A program made the translations under genes and the position numbers. The notes under the pieces were generated by a model. That model made no database searches and was not told where the DNA came from. It worked only from the letters and a program-made list of their open reading frames with translations. 64,000 nucleotides of DNA from Diplonema papillatum. Its lineage: Eukaryota > Euglenozoa > Diplonemea > Diplonemida > Diplonemidae. Of the stretch, positions 52,201 through 63,355 are shown piece after piece. The DNA lies in the NCBI GenBank assembly GCA_030068145.1, contig JAPJBO010000443.1, forward strand, positions 62,001 through 126,000. Direction: 5' to 3'. Within the stretch, counting starts at the first letter, position 1, and the number at the start of each line of letters is the position of its first letter.

Positions 52201-53360
52201 CTTCACCATATTCTAAGGTGAAACACCTCAATTTGCCATCTTTTACCACTGTTCTAAGGCTCAAAAGGGTCTGCTTGCCTGAATTTGAGCCAAAATGACC
52301 TTTCCTCTACTGTTTTAGCATCCAATGGGCCACCACACTGCGACTTAGGATGTTTTCGCCGTGGTTTTGGCGTGCAATCGGTGACAGTAACTGACACTAG
52401 GGACAAAATCGGTAAAAAACGGTGCAAAATTGTAACGGCGTGTAACGGTGATGTAACGCTATGTAACGCTGTGTAACGCTGTATCAGAAGAGGGTCAAAC
52501 GAGGGCATCAGGAGGCCGGTACTGTCTCTTTGGTGCAGAATAGTGCTCAGTAAGGCTGGTGGGAGGACTCCCGAGCACTCTAGAGGCTATACGAGCACTT
52601 TTTTCACATCACGAGCATTTTTTTCAAATCACGAGCATTTTTTTCAATTCACGAGCATTTTCGAGGACGGTGCGGGGCACGAGGCACGTCGGTAATCACC
52701 CTAAAACACTGTATGTGAGGGCTCTCCTGTGCCTTTTGTAGGTTCCTAGCACAATTGGGTGTTTTGTAGAGCATCTCAGGTACTGACAGACCACAAAGAA
52801 GCTGCTCGGCTGACCGTTGGTTGGCGAACAGTGATCAGAGGGCCGATCCCTGCGTTTCAGAGCCTCTCAGGGAACTTGCGGACACTGTTTTCTTACTGTT
52901 TGAGGGGTTAAAGATGGTAATTTTTGCTCATCCACGACCAAAGATGGGTTCTAGACATGTTTTCCCCTTGATGGGTGTACAAATGGCTGACCAACATAGA
53001 CGAATAATGAAAATTCGGGTTCCGGACAAAAAAAGGGCCTGAGTGGGCACCCCTAGTCACAATCGTCAAAAATACTTGGGTCGCGGCTTTTGACAAAACT
53101 ACGTCACAATCGTCAAAAATACTTGAGTCGCTGCTTTTGACAAAACTACGTCACAATCGTCAAAAATACTTGAGTCGCAGCTTTTGACAAAACTACGTCA
53201 CAATCGTCAAAAATACTTGGGTCGCGGCTTTTGACAAAACTACGTCACAATCGTCAAAAATACTTGAGTCGCTGCTTTTGACAAAACTACGTCACAATCG
53301 TCAAAAATACTTGAGTCGCAGCTTTTGACAAAACTGAAGGTGGTAAACGGGCGGGCATAC

Positions 53361-55548
53361 CGGGGGACGGGTCCTCGCAGCCCGTCTGCGAGCGCACGTG
53401 CCTCGCGTCGTCGGCGACGGGGCCGGGCATGGCCCGCTGCCCTGACGCCGCCAGCGGGGGGTCCGACGGCGGCGGCGCCCGGGTCGGCGGCGGCTTCGCG
53501 GGGACCGGGCTCTGCCCCGCGGCCGGCGGCAGGTCGCCGGGGACAGACTGCAACGCCGGAGGGGGCGCCCGCTTAGCCATGGGGTGGTGCTGGCCGGCCG
53601 GTGCACTGCCGGCATCGACAGACTCCAACGCCGCCCGCTTGGCCACTGGGTGCTGGCCGGCCGGGGTGTTGCCGGCGTCGACACACTGCAACGCCTGAGG
53701 GGGCGCCCGCTTAGCCCCTGGGTGCTGGCCGGCCGGGGTGTTGCCGGCGTCGACTGACTGCAACGGCTGAGGGGGCGCCCGCTTAGCCACTGGGTGCTGG
53801 CCGGCCGGGGTGTTGCCGGCGTCGACAGACTGCAACGGCTGAGGGGGCGCCCGCTTAGCCCCTGGGTGCTGGCCGGCCGGGGTGTTGCCGGCGTCGACTG
53901 ACTGCAACGGCTGAGGGGGCGCCCGCTTAGCCACTGGGTGCTGGCCGGCCGGGGTGTTGCCGGCGTCGACACACTGCAACGGCTGAGGGGGCGCCCGCTT
54001 AGCCCCTGGGTGCTGGCCGGCCGGGGTGTTGCCGGCGTCGACTGACTGCAACGCCGGAGGGGGCGCCCGCTTTGCCGTTGGGTGCTGGCCGGCTGGGGCC
54101 TTGCCGGCGTCGACAGACTGCAACGCCGGAGGGGGCGGCCGCCGCCTTGGCTTGGCCTTGGCCTCGCCGTGCTCGCCACCGGCGGTGCCGCCCACCCGCA
54201 GGAGGCCGTCGGATCCATCCGACAACACGCCGTCCGCCAGCGTGCCGCTGATGTCGATCAGCGAGACCGGCAGGCTTTCCCTCGGGCCGCCGGCAGCAGC
54301 GGGGGCGGGAGCGGGAGGAGGGGGAAGAAGAAGCAGCCCGGCCAGCGGGTCTGGCCGCTTCTTCGCGCTCCTGCCCCGCGCCGCGGCGGGCGCCGCCGCG
54401 CCGGAATCACCGGAGGGCAACCCTTCGGCGCCAAGCCCCCACGCCTCGCCGCAGCCCGTCTGGTGCCCGTCTGGTGGGCGGGGATCGTCGGCTCCGGCGT
54501 GGTTTTCGACCGCACCGCCGCCGCCGCCGCCACCACTACTAATACCACCCGGCGGCCGGGGAAAGGCCACCTCGCCGGTGTCGCTGATCGGCGACTGGTC
54601 GCGCCCCCACGAAGCATCCTGCTCCCCGGCGACGCTACCGCAGGCGGAACCCCCGTGCGAGCTGGCCGGCAGCGTGCAGGAAGCCGTTCCCGCCTCCTCC
54701 TGCTCTTGCCGCCGAGCGTCGCCGCCGTCGTCGTCGTCGTCTTCTCCGTCGCGGTCCTCGCCGTCGGCATCGCTCGAGCGCGGGCTGGCGGCGGAAGACC
54801 GCGACGAGGTGTACTGAGACCCGGTCCGCTTCCTGCGGAACAGAGGCGCGCCCTCCCCCGGCTTGTGGTAGAGCACAACGAGCGGCGGAGGCACGTGCGG
54901 AGAGATGGGCGTCGACGAGTTTTCGGAGTCGCACAGGACGTGCTCGACGCTGCCGAGGCGCCGGAGCTGTTCCCCGGACCCGGAAGACCCGGCGCAGCTG
55001 CTGCTGATGCGGCTGCTGCTGCTGCCGTCGAACCCGCGCGCGGCCGGCCGCTGGCGGGCCGGCGACGCGAGGTCGATGGCAGGGTACGCCTCGATGGAGG
55101 GCAGCGCGGGCGGCTGCGCCTCCGGCTTGGGCAGCATCCGGTACCGGCTGTGCAGCGCGGCGGCGGCGGCCGCGGCGGTGACCGGCTTCAGGGTGCCGGC
55201 CGCCCGCAGCTTCCGGGCCACCGACGCCGGCGGCGACCCGCGCGGGAGCCCGCAGACCTGCGGCACCGAGTGCTGAACGCGGACGGCAACCGGCAGCTGG
55301 TGCCTTTTGCCACCCCCTTGCCCGCCCCGCCGGCCGACCGCGCCGCCGGGCTGTCCATCATCTCCCTGCTGCTGCAGGTGCCGCTGCTCGGGTTGCCCCG
55401 AAGCGGCAGCAGCAGCAGCGGCGGCCGCCGCCGCCGCCTCCCATCCGTAGCGCGCCCGGCGCGGGTGCCGCGGTTTTGCCGCGGCGACCGCGCTCAGGTC
55501 GGCCGACGGGACCCGGCGCTTCGTGAACGCGGAGGCCGGCGGCTGCAT
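53361..55548 (-). CDS. Coiled-coil protein of unknown function, exon 1 (disordered N-terminus)
   Basis: 2188 bp from MQPPASAFTKRRVPSADLSA to DPSP and a leftover G before CCCCG/GTATGC. Low complexity almost throughout: a poly-Ala run near residue 37, Gly/Ser/Asp-rich stretches, and eight tandem repeats of about 21-23 residues (KRAPPQPLQSVDAGNTPAGQ plus HPGA/HPVA) between about 54110 and 53560. The repeat keeps frame with few synonymous changes. No globular domain seen. With exons 2-5 the total is 5,103 bp, i.e. 1,700 residues plus stop. Start chosen as the first Met; it may not be the only option. Confidence 0.7.
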
Positions 55549-58500
55549 CGCGGATTATTGCGCATGTCACTCCACGCCCCGCGCACCCTCTACTGTATGG
55601 AAAAATTTTAGAGATAAAGTTCGCTCGAAATTCCGGTTTTAGGGTCTCCGTGTGATCGTTGTTAAATGGGTTCTCTCAGAGCAAGAAAGGGCGATATGTT
55701 TACGGGTTGTATATTTGGTGCACTTTCGTTAGGGGTTATGGCTAGCCATGTCCGGAACTGTTTGCGACCGACACCAAGTACATTCCTTCAAGGAGTGTAC
55801 GTGGAGTTTTTGCGTGCAATGAGAGCAGGTCGGTGCGGGTTTGGTCCAGGTTGAAGGTTGCCCAGGGTGGGGCATCTTCGGGCAGAATTCTGCCTCATTT
55901 GTGTTTGACGCTAGCATCAAGTCTTCTTCGTTAGCTTTGTTTTCACTCTTGACGCGGCTGCAATTTCTTCAGTTCTTTCTTGCGCGCTGTGTCTGCAACG
56001 AAGTTGCGGTCCAGGACGTTCGGGTGTTCTTGGATCTTGCTGTCAGTGCTGTGTACGATAGAAGCCTTAGCGTCGGTGGAAAGGTTCTCGAATTTGCCTA
56101 AATCTTGCATCCGTGATTGAATCTGCCGAGACATGGAAAGCTGGGTCGCTGCTGCACTCGTGACTCACCCACCACAGATGCGTCACATTTATGTTGGAAT
56201 AGATCAGCATGTGTTGGTCTAGACTTGACACAATCTCCGGTGTCGGGGACATCCTAACAATTCGTTAGATTTTCTCGATCATAGTGCAAGGTTGACCAGC
56301 ATCTTGACGGTCCAGAACGTTGGCCAGCATCTTGACGGGTCCAGAATGTGATAGACCAGCATCTTTACGGGTCCAGACTGTTTACGGTGGGGTGTTCAAT
56401 CCCTGCGAGCCCGTTTTTTCATTTTTCCCTCAGCTGTTTGAGTGCACCACCCAAACGCTGCCAACGGCCTTTCTGACCTGCCACCAGGGTTGTCGGGGTA
56501 AAAAAAATGGGCGAGCCGCTGTTTTACCTGGTATATGTTTGACGGTCTCTGAGGCAGGTAACCAGTACTGGTGGCCGGATGTTGTCCGGCTCCTCCAACG
56601 TGCACATGGGTGGGTACCCCCCCCCCCTTTTTGGTGGGAAAAAAATCCACGATAGGTTAAATACGCCGCCGCCCCATACTGCAACCCGCCCAACCCATAC
56701 GGCCTCGCCATTCAACATCCACTACTTCACTACCTGGCAACCGCCATTCGACATCCACTACTTCACTACCTGGCAACCAAGATCACTGCACGCATCCGAA
56801 GGCCCTCCAGAGAAGGAACTGGCAGCTGCGCTTCTGGACTCATCCAAGTGTCTGCGAAGACCCTCCAACATCCACCCGAAGTCTCCTGTGTCGGTTCGAG
56901 TGATCCTGTGCTTCTCCGTCTTTGTGCTTTGCTCCGGTTTCCACTGGACTGCAGCTGTTCGCCAGTCGCCAGGGGGGAACTTTTCAGTCACCCGCGTGTT
57001 CCAGAAAACCGTGATTCACCTGGTACAGGACCACCCTGATCGACCGTCAAGGCATGACACATCTTCCTTCAGCGAAGCTTATGTTGCATGGGCGGGGGGG
57101 GGAACGGGGCAGAATAAGGAACGGGTGAAAAAAGCATGGTATCCCCCAACACACAGCGGCAAAGGTGGCGGGTTGCGCGACCAGAATAAAACGCTGGGCA
57201 CACGGGGTGTTGGTGGCGGTGGCCCAACGCTGCGCGGGGAGGCGCCACGGGGGACAGACGGGGCTACAACGAACGGCTCTGCGCGGGTTCGATTCGTTTG
57301 TCGGAGCAGCTGTTCGTTGGCGGGCGTCGGTGCCGGCCGCGTTACGCATGCGCACCCACCAGTGCCGGGGGTTTCCTTTTCCAACGATGATGGGTGCCCC
57401 CTCCTGGCGGAGGGGGCGGGGGGCGGGCGGGACGCGCGCCTACTTGGAGCGCTGGCGCATCTTTCTTCTTCTTCTCTTCAATCTCTTCAATCGCTTCTTC
57501 TTCCACTTGGGACGCATCCCACCAGGTCTTGGCACGGAACCCATGGTGTCAACCCCAAAACGCCCTCCCTTCTGGTTTGTAGTTTCCTGGTTTTGTGGAT
57601 TTCTTTTTGTGGTTTACGGTAGCAGTCACTCTATTTACTGGTATTGTGGCAAAAGAGCGCTGAGAGGTGAGTAGCGCCACCCCTCCCCCTACGCGCCACC
57701 CCCACGGAAAACAACCCCACACCGGATGAGAGCCCCCCGCGGGTTGGCGACTCCCCGCCGGAACCCAACCCCCGGCCACCCGCGCCTGACATCGCCGCAA
57801 TCGGCACCCTCTCCCCCCCATCCTACTTTTTTTTTTTTCAGCTTCGGCAAACGCTCCGGCGCCGCCTCCCCAAACGGAGCTTTGGAAGCTTGACATGCTG
57901 GGGGCCACAGGGGTGCCTGTGGGGGTACTACTGCACACTGTCTGACGATAACATTCCTGGCGGAAGCGCTCCCGAAGACGGATCCGGCGGGCCTGCAGAA
58001 ACTCGGTCCGCGTGGCCCTGTGTTTGGCAATCAGGCTGCGTCAAACCGACCCAATTCTGATCTGCCGCGGGCATCCGAGTCAGACTGCAGACTGCCTCAA
58101 AGCTAGTTAAAAAATTAGGATGGCGCTTTCTTTTGTTATTATTTATTTGGCGGTTGGAGTAGTATGGCCGCAGCCGTAGCGTACAGACCCCACTGTCCCT
58201 TCCAGCTGGTTATGTCGGGGCTCGCGCCCTCGGTCCGTTTCTTTACGAGCACGTCTCTTCTTGCAGGAATCGCGGCTCCTTGCGTTCGCCTGCGGAGGGC
58301 GCTTGCAGTTCGGTCTCTGGATGAGTCATGAGTCTCCTCCGCTTCGGTTTTTGCGTGAGGAGCAGTTTTGTGTGTGCGCACTAGCGGGTGCTTCTTGCCT
58401 GGTTTGGTAATAAGTTGCATGCAGTGACGCTGCCAGTACTCTGTGCTAGGACCAACAATGCATTGTTAACACAAAAAACAGCCCGGGCCAGTCTGACTCT

Positions 58501-59125
58501 ACCCGGCGGGCCCGGCTCAGTACCGCGCGCCTGGCGGTGGTTTCGTGATCTTGGTTCGTGTTTCTTTACTTTTTATTTTGTAAGTGGATCTGTTGGGCCG
58601 GTGTTTTTTAGTCTCCGATGACTCTCTGGCTGGCTGGGGGGTGAAACTTGTTTGTCGTGACCAACTTTTTGCTCGAGCCTGAACTCGATACGAAATCGAA
58701 AGTGCACGAGGTGAGAAGGATCGCTGAAGGTGTGTTGTGACGTTATACGCAGAGAAGCAGCAGCGAGAAGCCGATAGCAAAAAAGTGACGCCATGTGCTG
58801 AGAGGGATTGGAAACCCAGTGTAGGAAAGGACGGACCGTTGGACGCGTCACCGATTTGCAGGGACGTTCACCAACAAGTCAACGCAGGAATCCGCAAAAA
58901 CCCCCACCGCTCCTACACCTTCGACCCCCTCTCGTGCGAACGCCGACAGCGATCCGTACTACGGCGTGTGTCTTTCGATTTCTTCTTTCCAGGGGGTCCC
59001 AGGAGAAACAGAGGGGGGGGAGGCCTTGCACGGGCCTGGTATTTTCGAGTGGTGGGAAGGTGCCCTTGCAAGTTCAGAAGGCGAACGCCCTTGGCGAAGG
59101 GAAACGTTCTCATTTTGGCAGCAGG
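55549..59125. other. Gene-poor stretch
   Basis: Contains a 33-bp direct duplication at 56720-56785 (CATCCACTACTTCACTACCT), GC-rich runs at 57395-57430, and the split family B repeat at 58110-58476. Open frames (plus 56579-57622; minus 57549-58030; plus 58737-59324) have no domain or splice evidence that I trust. Confidence 0.4.
58110..58476. repeat. Dispersed repeat family B, copy 3, interrupted by about 235 bp
   Basis: Starts AATTAGGATGGCGCTTTCTT (58110-58136), breaks off after TTTTGTT, and resumes at 58368-58476 (TTTTGTGTGTGCGCACTAGC to CAATGCATTGTTAACACA). The 235 bp between are foreign to the family and bounded by TTTTGT on both sides, i.e. a probable small insertion. Confidence 0.75.
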
Positions 59126-59445
59126 TCAGTGGTGGCCAACAAGCGGTAAAAGCCGCTTTCCTTGGAACGAGCGTTGGATGCTTGAAATGCAGACGCGCGC
59201 GAGGGCTTGTGCATCCGTCATAATCTTATCTTTCAAATTTGCCGGACATGGAACAACTTCATCATGGATGTCCTCGACATCTTGCAGAACTTCATCTTCA
59301 GTTTCTTTTAAAACTGATGCATAGTCTTCAGGAACAATACTTCTAACTACCTCAGGAACGACTTCTTCAACGATTTCTGCAACATGGACCGTTGGGTTGG
59401 GTTTCTGCAGATGTCTCCATTGATTTCCACACAAACTTGAGGCTG
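59126..59445 (-). CDS. Unidentified acidic exon
   Basis: After a strong acceptor (TTTTCTTTTTTTACAG) the minus frame reads SSLCGNQWRHLQKPNPTVHV, then AEIVEEVVPEVVRSIVPEDY and SVLKETEDEVLQDVEDIHDE, ending at a stop at 59126. AT-richer than neighbours and helical-acidic in character. It may be the last exon of the gene whose earlier part is at 59676-60116, but I cannot show the link. Function unknown. Confidence 0.45.
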
Positions 59446-59675
59446 TAAAAAAAGAAAATCGAAAAACACGCGCAGCTAGTGAGTGTAATGAGTGCAATTG
59501 AGCGTAATAGTTTGGATTAGAATGCAAAGAATCTGTGGCGATAATCTGCATCGCCGACGGCGCGGTTATCTCTTCGCACGTGAAGTGTCATGCTTTCGCC
59601 TCTTTAGCTCGTCTTGATCGTCGCGCTCAGGCGCGCGTTTGGTGCTTCGCTTCTTATTCGATTGCTCGTCGAGGT

Positions 59676-60116
59676 TCATCGGTTGCGCGTCGATTTCTGC
59701 TTCTTCTCGGCGCCTGGGCGATGGTCGTGGCGACATCGACGCCCTTTGCGTCTTTTCGGTACCGGCTCCGCAGCGGAGTCCGATTGCCGCTTCTTCGCTG
59801 GCGTTGGTGCCGTCTTCCCGACCTTCGCTGCTGACGTCGGTGTTGATGTTGCGGGCTCTCGCTGGCCTCCCGCTGCTTCCTGCAGAATGAACACCACGTT
59901 CTCACGCTTCGCAAACCCGCAAACCCGCGCGGGGCCCTCCAGCTCCGTCTTCCTCTTCTTCGATGCTGCTTCTTCTCCTCTCGCCACGGCCGCCCGGTGG
60001 TGCCCCTTCCGACAGCACAGTTTGGGCCTTCGACTCCGCAAGTCCGCGAGCCGGCTGCAGTGCGCACACGTCGGCATGCCATGATCAAGGCACCGGTGGT
60101 GTCCGTAATAGAACAC
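59676..60116 (-). CDS. Small basic protein with a C-x2-H-x4-C-x2-C...CC-HH zinc knuckle
   Basis: About 146 codons; the first codon in the open frame is GTG, so the true start or exon border is uncertain. The N-terminus reads HHRCLDHGMPTCAHCSRLAD followed by LCCRKGHHR: C-x2-H-x4-C-x2-C-x13-CC-x3-HH. This is the pattern of the two C-terminal knuckles in the LINE ORF at 47.3-47.55 kb. The rest is Lys/Arg/Ala/Pro-rich with likely nuclear-localisation clusters (KKRK, PKRRKGRR). Could be a stand-alone nucleic-acid-binding protein or a remnant of a retroelement. Confidence 0.5.
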   Translation of the reverse strand: MFYYGHHRCLDHGMPTCAHCSRLADLRSRRPKLCCRKGHHRAAVARGEEAASKKRKTELEGPARVCGFAKRENVVFILQEAAGGQREPATSTPTSAAKVGKTAPTPAKKRQSDSAAEPVPKRRKGRRCRHDHRPGAEKKQKSTRNR

Positions 60117-60301
60117 GATCAGACGTAATCGAGAATCGAACCGTAATCGAGTGGAATCGAGCAGAATGGCACGACCTCGCGCTCCGTGTTGGTCCGGGTT
60201 TAGCTCAAGTTAGCCGGAACTCGTTCTTCTCGGCATGAGGCGGCACCAAGCATAGCTCTACCGGGCTTCGCCAGACTGCAAGACTGGGTCTCAGCGCAAC
60301 G

Positions 60302-61588
60302 TCAAAGGTCCGGGCGTGGAACCGGTTTCAGGACTGACAGCCGTTCCCCCCTTGCCGGGTCTGCCGTGAGCACCCGGATTTCGCACACGGGCGTGGCATC
60401 CGCCGCCGACTCAAAGACGTCGTCCTCCAGCCAGTGGAAGAGCGTCGATCCCGTCGCGTGGTGTTTCCCGTACCCCCCGAGCTCGACCACCGCCAGCTGC
60501 CACCGCTCGCTGCCGCCAGCCTCGCTTGCCGCCCGCGGCAAGACAAGCACATCCACGGCAAAGGTACAGTCGCCAGCAAAAGCAGGGGCCCGTGAGACGA
60601 CGGGCACGACCTCGCGCTCCGTGTAGTCCGCCACCTCGCGCGCCAGGGTTGCAAGATCCTCATCCGTCAGGTCTTGATCCAACCATGGAAACACAGCCTC
60701 GGGGTGCCACGACCCTATGGCCACCGCGACACCGCATTTGACGTACACCCGAAGCTCCCTCGCAGTGTCCATACGGGTGTCCCACGGCGAGAGGTACAAC
60801 GAAAGCGGCCTGTCCGCGTCGACGTGGTGCCCTGCGTACAGCTGGCACTTCTCGTCCACTACCAACGCAGCGACAACAGTGTGCCAGTTCGTGTACGGAC
60901 CCTGCCCCCGGAGGTACGTCAACGGCGGGAGTGCTGCCTTCGCAGGGAGTGACGGGGCGGAGGCCGCTATCTCCGCGGCAAACGCCCGCCGCTGGGCCCA
61001 CGGGATGTCCCCCGCCCGTGCGTAGATGGCAGTCCTTTGAAATGGACCGCCGGCCGCAGCGTCGTGGTAGCACTCGAAGTCCTTCGCACTTGTCTCCTCA
61101 ATGCGGAGGAAGCACCCCTGGCCGGAGGCCAGGTCGAACCCCCGGGCGTCCCCAGACCCGCACTGCTGCTGGAAGCATTGTATCAGGGCCGACCAGTCGG
61201 GGTGCTCCATAGCGCAGCCGGTGGGCCCCCACAGAGCGGCCCCTCTGTACAGACTCCCGAGGTGGAGCAGCTGCCTGAGCGCCGGGACGTCGAGTGTGAA
61301 GGATGCCGCTTCCTTCAGGCCTTGCTGCACCAGGAAGCCGTAGCCCAGCTCCCGGAGGTAGCGCTGCTCCATTTCGTCGTGCGCGGCCTTGGTGGCGAGC
61401 CACTCCGCACGCACCGCTGCGTACTTCTCGTGGACAAAGGCGGTTTGGTATCGCCACGCGGTTGCCTTGCCTACGACATTGTCTTCAAGGATGCGGCGCA
61501 CACGCACCACACGGCCCTCCTGCAGGTACACCTTCTCCTTCTTGCCCGTGTGGCCCTCGGCCGTGCGCTTGCCCTCGTCTCCGGACAT
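60302..61588 (-). CDS. CDC123/D123-like ATP-grasp protein
   Basis: An uninterrupted 428-residue ORF from MSGDEGKRTAEGHTGKKEKV. In order: GQGCFLRIEETSAKDF (compare V-F-V-R-L-x-x-R-S-x-K-D in CDC123), then TARELRVYVKCGVAVAIGSW (the E-F/L-R-V-F/Y-V strand), TFAVDVLVLP (metal-binding Asp strand) and LAVVELGGYGKHHATGSTLF with HWLEDDVF (E-x-N/G...L-F-x-W). This is the D123 fold, an ATP-grasp relative. CDC123 assists eIF2 assembly, but sequence outside these motifs is divergent (about 140 extra N-terminal residues with a Lys/Arg-rich start), so a different substrate is possible. Single exon, unlike VPS13 and CAF1 here. Length is near the upper end for the family. Confidence 0.65.
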   Translation of the reverse strand: MSGDEGKRTAEGHTGKKEKVYLQEGRVVRVRRILEDNVVGKATAWRYQTAFVHEKYAAVRAEWLATKAAHDEMEQRYLRELGYGFLVQQGLKEAASFTLDVPALRQLLHLGSLYRGAALWGPTGCAMEHPDWSALIQCFQQQCGSGDARGFDLASGQGCFLRIEETSAKDFECYHDAAAGGPFQRTAIYARAGDIPWAQRRAFAAEIAASAPSLPAKAALPPLTYLRGQGPYTNWHTVVAALVVDEKCQLYAGHHVDADRPLSLYLSPWDTRMDTARELRVYVKCGVAVAIGSWHPEAVFPWLDQDLTDEDLATLAREVADYTEREVVPVVSRAPAFAGDCTFAVDVLVLPRAASEAGGSERWQLAVVELGGYGKHHATGSTLFHWLEDDVFESAADATPVCEIRVLTADPARGERLSVLKPVPRPDL

Positions 61589-61942
61589 TTATGTTCGGCT
61601 GGTGTTTTAGTTGCCGAAGGGGTTCCGGGGCCCCAGGGGCTCTAAAGCGGTGGTGTCGCTGGGCTTCCGGGCTCCAGACAAAACTAAATATTTAAATAGT
61701 GCTCAGGTAGTGCCAGCCGCGGCATTTGGGGGGGCGTACATGGACAACGCAGTGGGCCTACGTTACTCCCACCTGCTGCATGGCACCCTCACCCAAAAAG
61801 GACAAAGAAGACTGTTTGAGGTAGTGCCGCCCAGGCGTGAGGAAAAGAACCAGGGAGTGCCGCGGCACGAGCTGCTTCCTCAAACACGGCAACACTGGCC
61901 GTTAACCATTCTGCATGGGCCCTTGTGGGGAACTTTAGCCAG
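61589..61942. other. Spacer between the CDC123-like gene and the LINE fragment
   Basis: Upstream region of the CDC123-like gene; no recognised motifs. The LINE frame stops at 61943. Confidence 0.4.
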
Positions 61943-62899
61943 CTAGCTTGGGACCGCTTCGTGTTCGGCATGGCAGCTGGAGGCGCAACGGATCATCCGA
62001 TAGGAGAGACCGCGGAGGAATCGACCAGACCTGTTGTAAAAGGCAACCCCAACGCCCCCTACTGCACGCTTGCCGACACCAGTCATTGAGCCATCGGTGT
62101 AGATTGTGAGATCAGCAGGAGGGAGCGCACGGATCGCCCGGAGGGTATGATCGAGCTTGACCGCCTTGCTGTCGTTGATGGAGACAATGGAAGCCAAATC
62201 GAGGTGGATTCTCATGTCGGGTTTGGGCCCCCATGGTGGATACGGGGCATGCGAGCGGATGGCGGACGGTTGATAATCATCCGACCGGAGTGCGAGCAAG
62301 TACTCTGCATCCTTGGCCGCTTTCAGCCACCTGGTGGGTTGTTGGACGTTCCCTCCAGGGGAACGCAACAGTTTCTGCCGCAGTCTGGCGGTCGCACGGA
62401 GAGCTTCCGACTTCCACGGCAGTAGTACCGCTTCTGCCAGCAGGGCGGCGCGCTTGGTGGAAACAGGGCAACCGGTGATCAAGGAAGCAGCCTTGTAGTG
62501 CAGTGTCTCAAACTGCGTTACGAGGTCGTCAGGAATGAGACAGCCCCAGACACCGAGCCCGTACCTCCACTTGGCGGCGACGAAGGTGAGGTAGGCTGTC
62601 CGGATTGTGCTGTAGCACCGACCAATCGGCGAGAACGAAAGTTTCACCAGGGCGTTGAGACGCATTCTAAAGGACTTAAGGGCGGCCTCGGCCTGCGGGC
62701 GGAAGGTACGGTCCGTGTCAAGAACCACGCCAAGGAAAGCGTGTTCCGTGACGAGTTTAACCGGGCGTGCAACGGTGAAGGAAAGGCAGTAGGAGGGTCG
62801 GCGTGGGTCGGGCACCTTGTCTACAACCATCAAACCATTGAACTGATCTGCTGAGTGTGGGGGAGTTGCTGGCTGTTGCGATGTCGGCATTGCCCACAT
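61943..62899 (-). pseudogene. LINE fragment: RT thumb and start of RNase H
   Basis: Open for 318 codons. EHAFLGVVLDTDRTFRPQAE, KSFRMRLNALVKLSFSPIG and AYLTFVAAKWRYGLGVWG are typical of the RT C-terminal (thumb) region of non-LTR elements. DLTIYTDGSMTGVGKRAVGG then CHAEHEAV gives the first Asp and the Glu of an RNase H of the ordinary LINE kind; it stops there, so both RT palm and the rest of RNase H are gone. Different lineage from the archaeal-type RNase H element at 45 kb. Confidence 0.8.
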
Positions 62900-63062
62900 C
62901 CCGGAACGTCCAGGGGCGAAACAGTGCCGTCAGGTACCGGAACTTTGTTATTCGGCTGTCCGGAAGTATCAAAATGTAATGGGCATACTCGTCGATGCCT
63001 TCATCGACGCTGACCGTCGCGGCCAGCGTGATGGCCACGACGGCGGCCAACCACGCCTCCAC
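62900..63062 (-). CDS. Possible start of a secreted-protein gene, broken by the LINE fragment
   Basis: Frame from 63062: MEAWLAAVVAITLAATVSVD, a plausible signal peptide, followed by EGIDEYAHYILILPDSRITK and FRYLTALFRPWTF. It continues into the LINE fragment out of frame and ends at 62757. No relation to the Cys-rich family seen. Short, so treat with caution. Confidence 0.3.
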
Positions 63063-63355
63063 ATTTGTGGGGGGTGGGGGTTTTTTTTAAAGGTTGAGAA
63101 TGAACCTGGTAGGGGTTGGTTGTTTATGATATGCGGGCAAAGTGCAAAACACCAATGAGCAGGGTATAAACAAAAAGGTTCAAATATGAATTAAATGCGC
63201 TTCTGTGGGCCGGTTCCCCGGCGGCACAGTGAGGCATCAATCAACGGATGATGTTGAGATGCATTGAATAAACGTTCAAGAGCAAATCGTTGCTAACAAC
63301 GGCCCCCAGATTACTACGGGTACTGTCAGCAACATCTGTCTCAAACGATAAATAA
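63063..63355. other. Intergenic, AT-richer
   Basis: No gene seen. Composition becomes clearly AT-richer from about 63100 and stays so to the window end. An in-frame TAA at 63353 bounds the ORF that follows. Confidence 0.4.

Larger units (their letters stand above)
50809..53055. mobile_element. 2.2-kb hAT-like non-autonomous element inside the minisatellite
   Basis: Perfect 15-bp TIRs: TAGGGGTGCCCACTC at 50809 and its inverse at 53041-53055. The minisatellite does not simply resume in phase: GTCACAA is present on both sides (50802-50808 and 53056-53062), a 7-bp duplication, or 8 bp (GTCACAAT) if the first T belongs to the target. The TAGGGGTG terminus and duplication size suit hAT. No transposase; the interior is mostly short tandem repeats. 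Confidence 0.85.
50697..53335. repeat. 47-bp minisatellite, split by an insertion
   Basis: Units start at 50697, 50744 and 50791 (TTTTGACAAAACTACGTCAC...) and resume at 53056 for about six more units to 53335. Period 47. It begins about 25 bp from the exon 1 donor and lies wholly in intron 1. Confidence 0.95.

Noticed and set aside
51461..52298. Repetitive ORFs of 167-251 codons in five or six frames
   Set aside because: Product of the 21-bp minisatellite inside the hAT-like element.
54082..55611. 509-codon plus-strand ORF
   Set aside because: Antisense shadow of the GC-rich exon 1 of the coiled-coil gene.
56579..57622. 347-codon plus-strand ORF
   Set aside because: Crosses a 33-bp duplication and G-rich runs; no domain, no conservation within the window, and composition changes along it.
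60166..60624. 22-nt identity between 60166-60187 and 60603-60624 (GGCACGACCTCGCGCTCCGT)
   Set aside because: Real but short; most likely a small local duplication from the CDC123-like gene, with no visible consequence.
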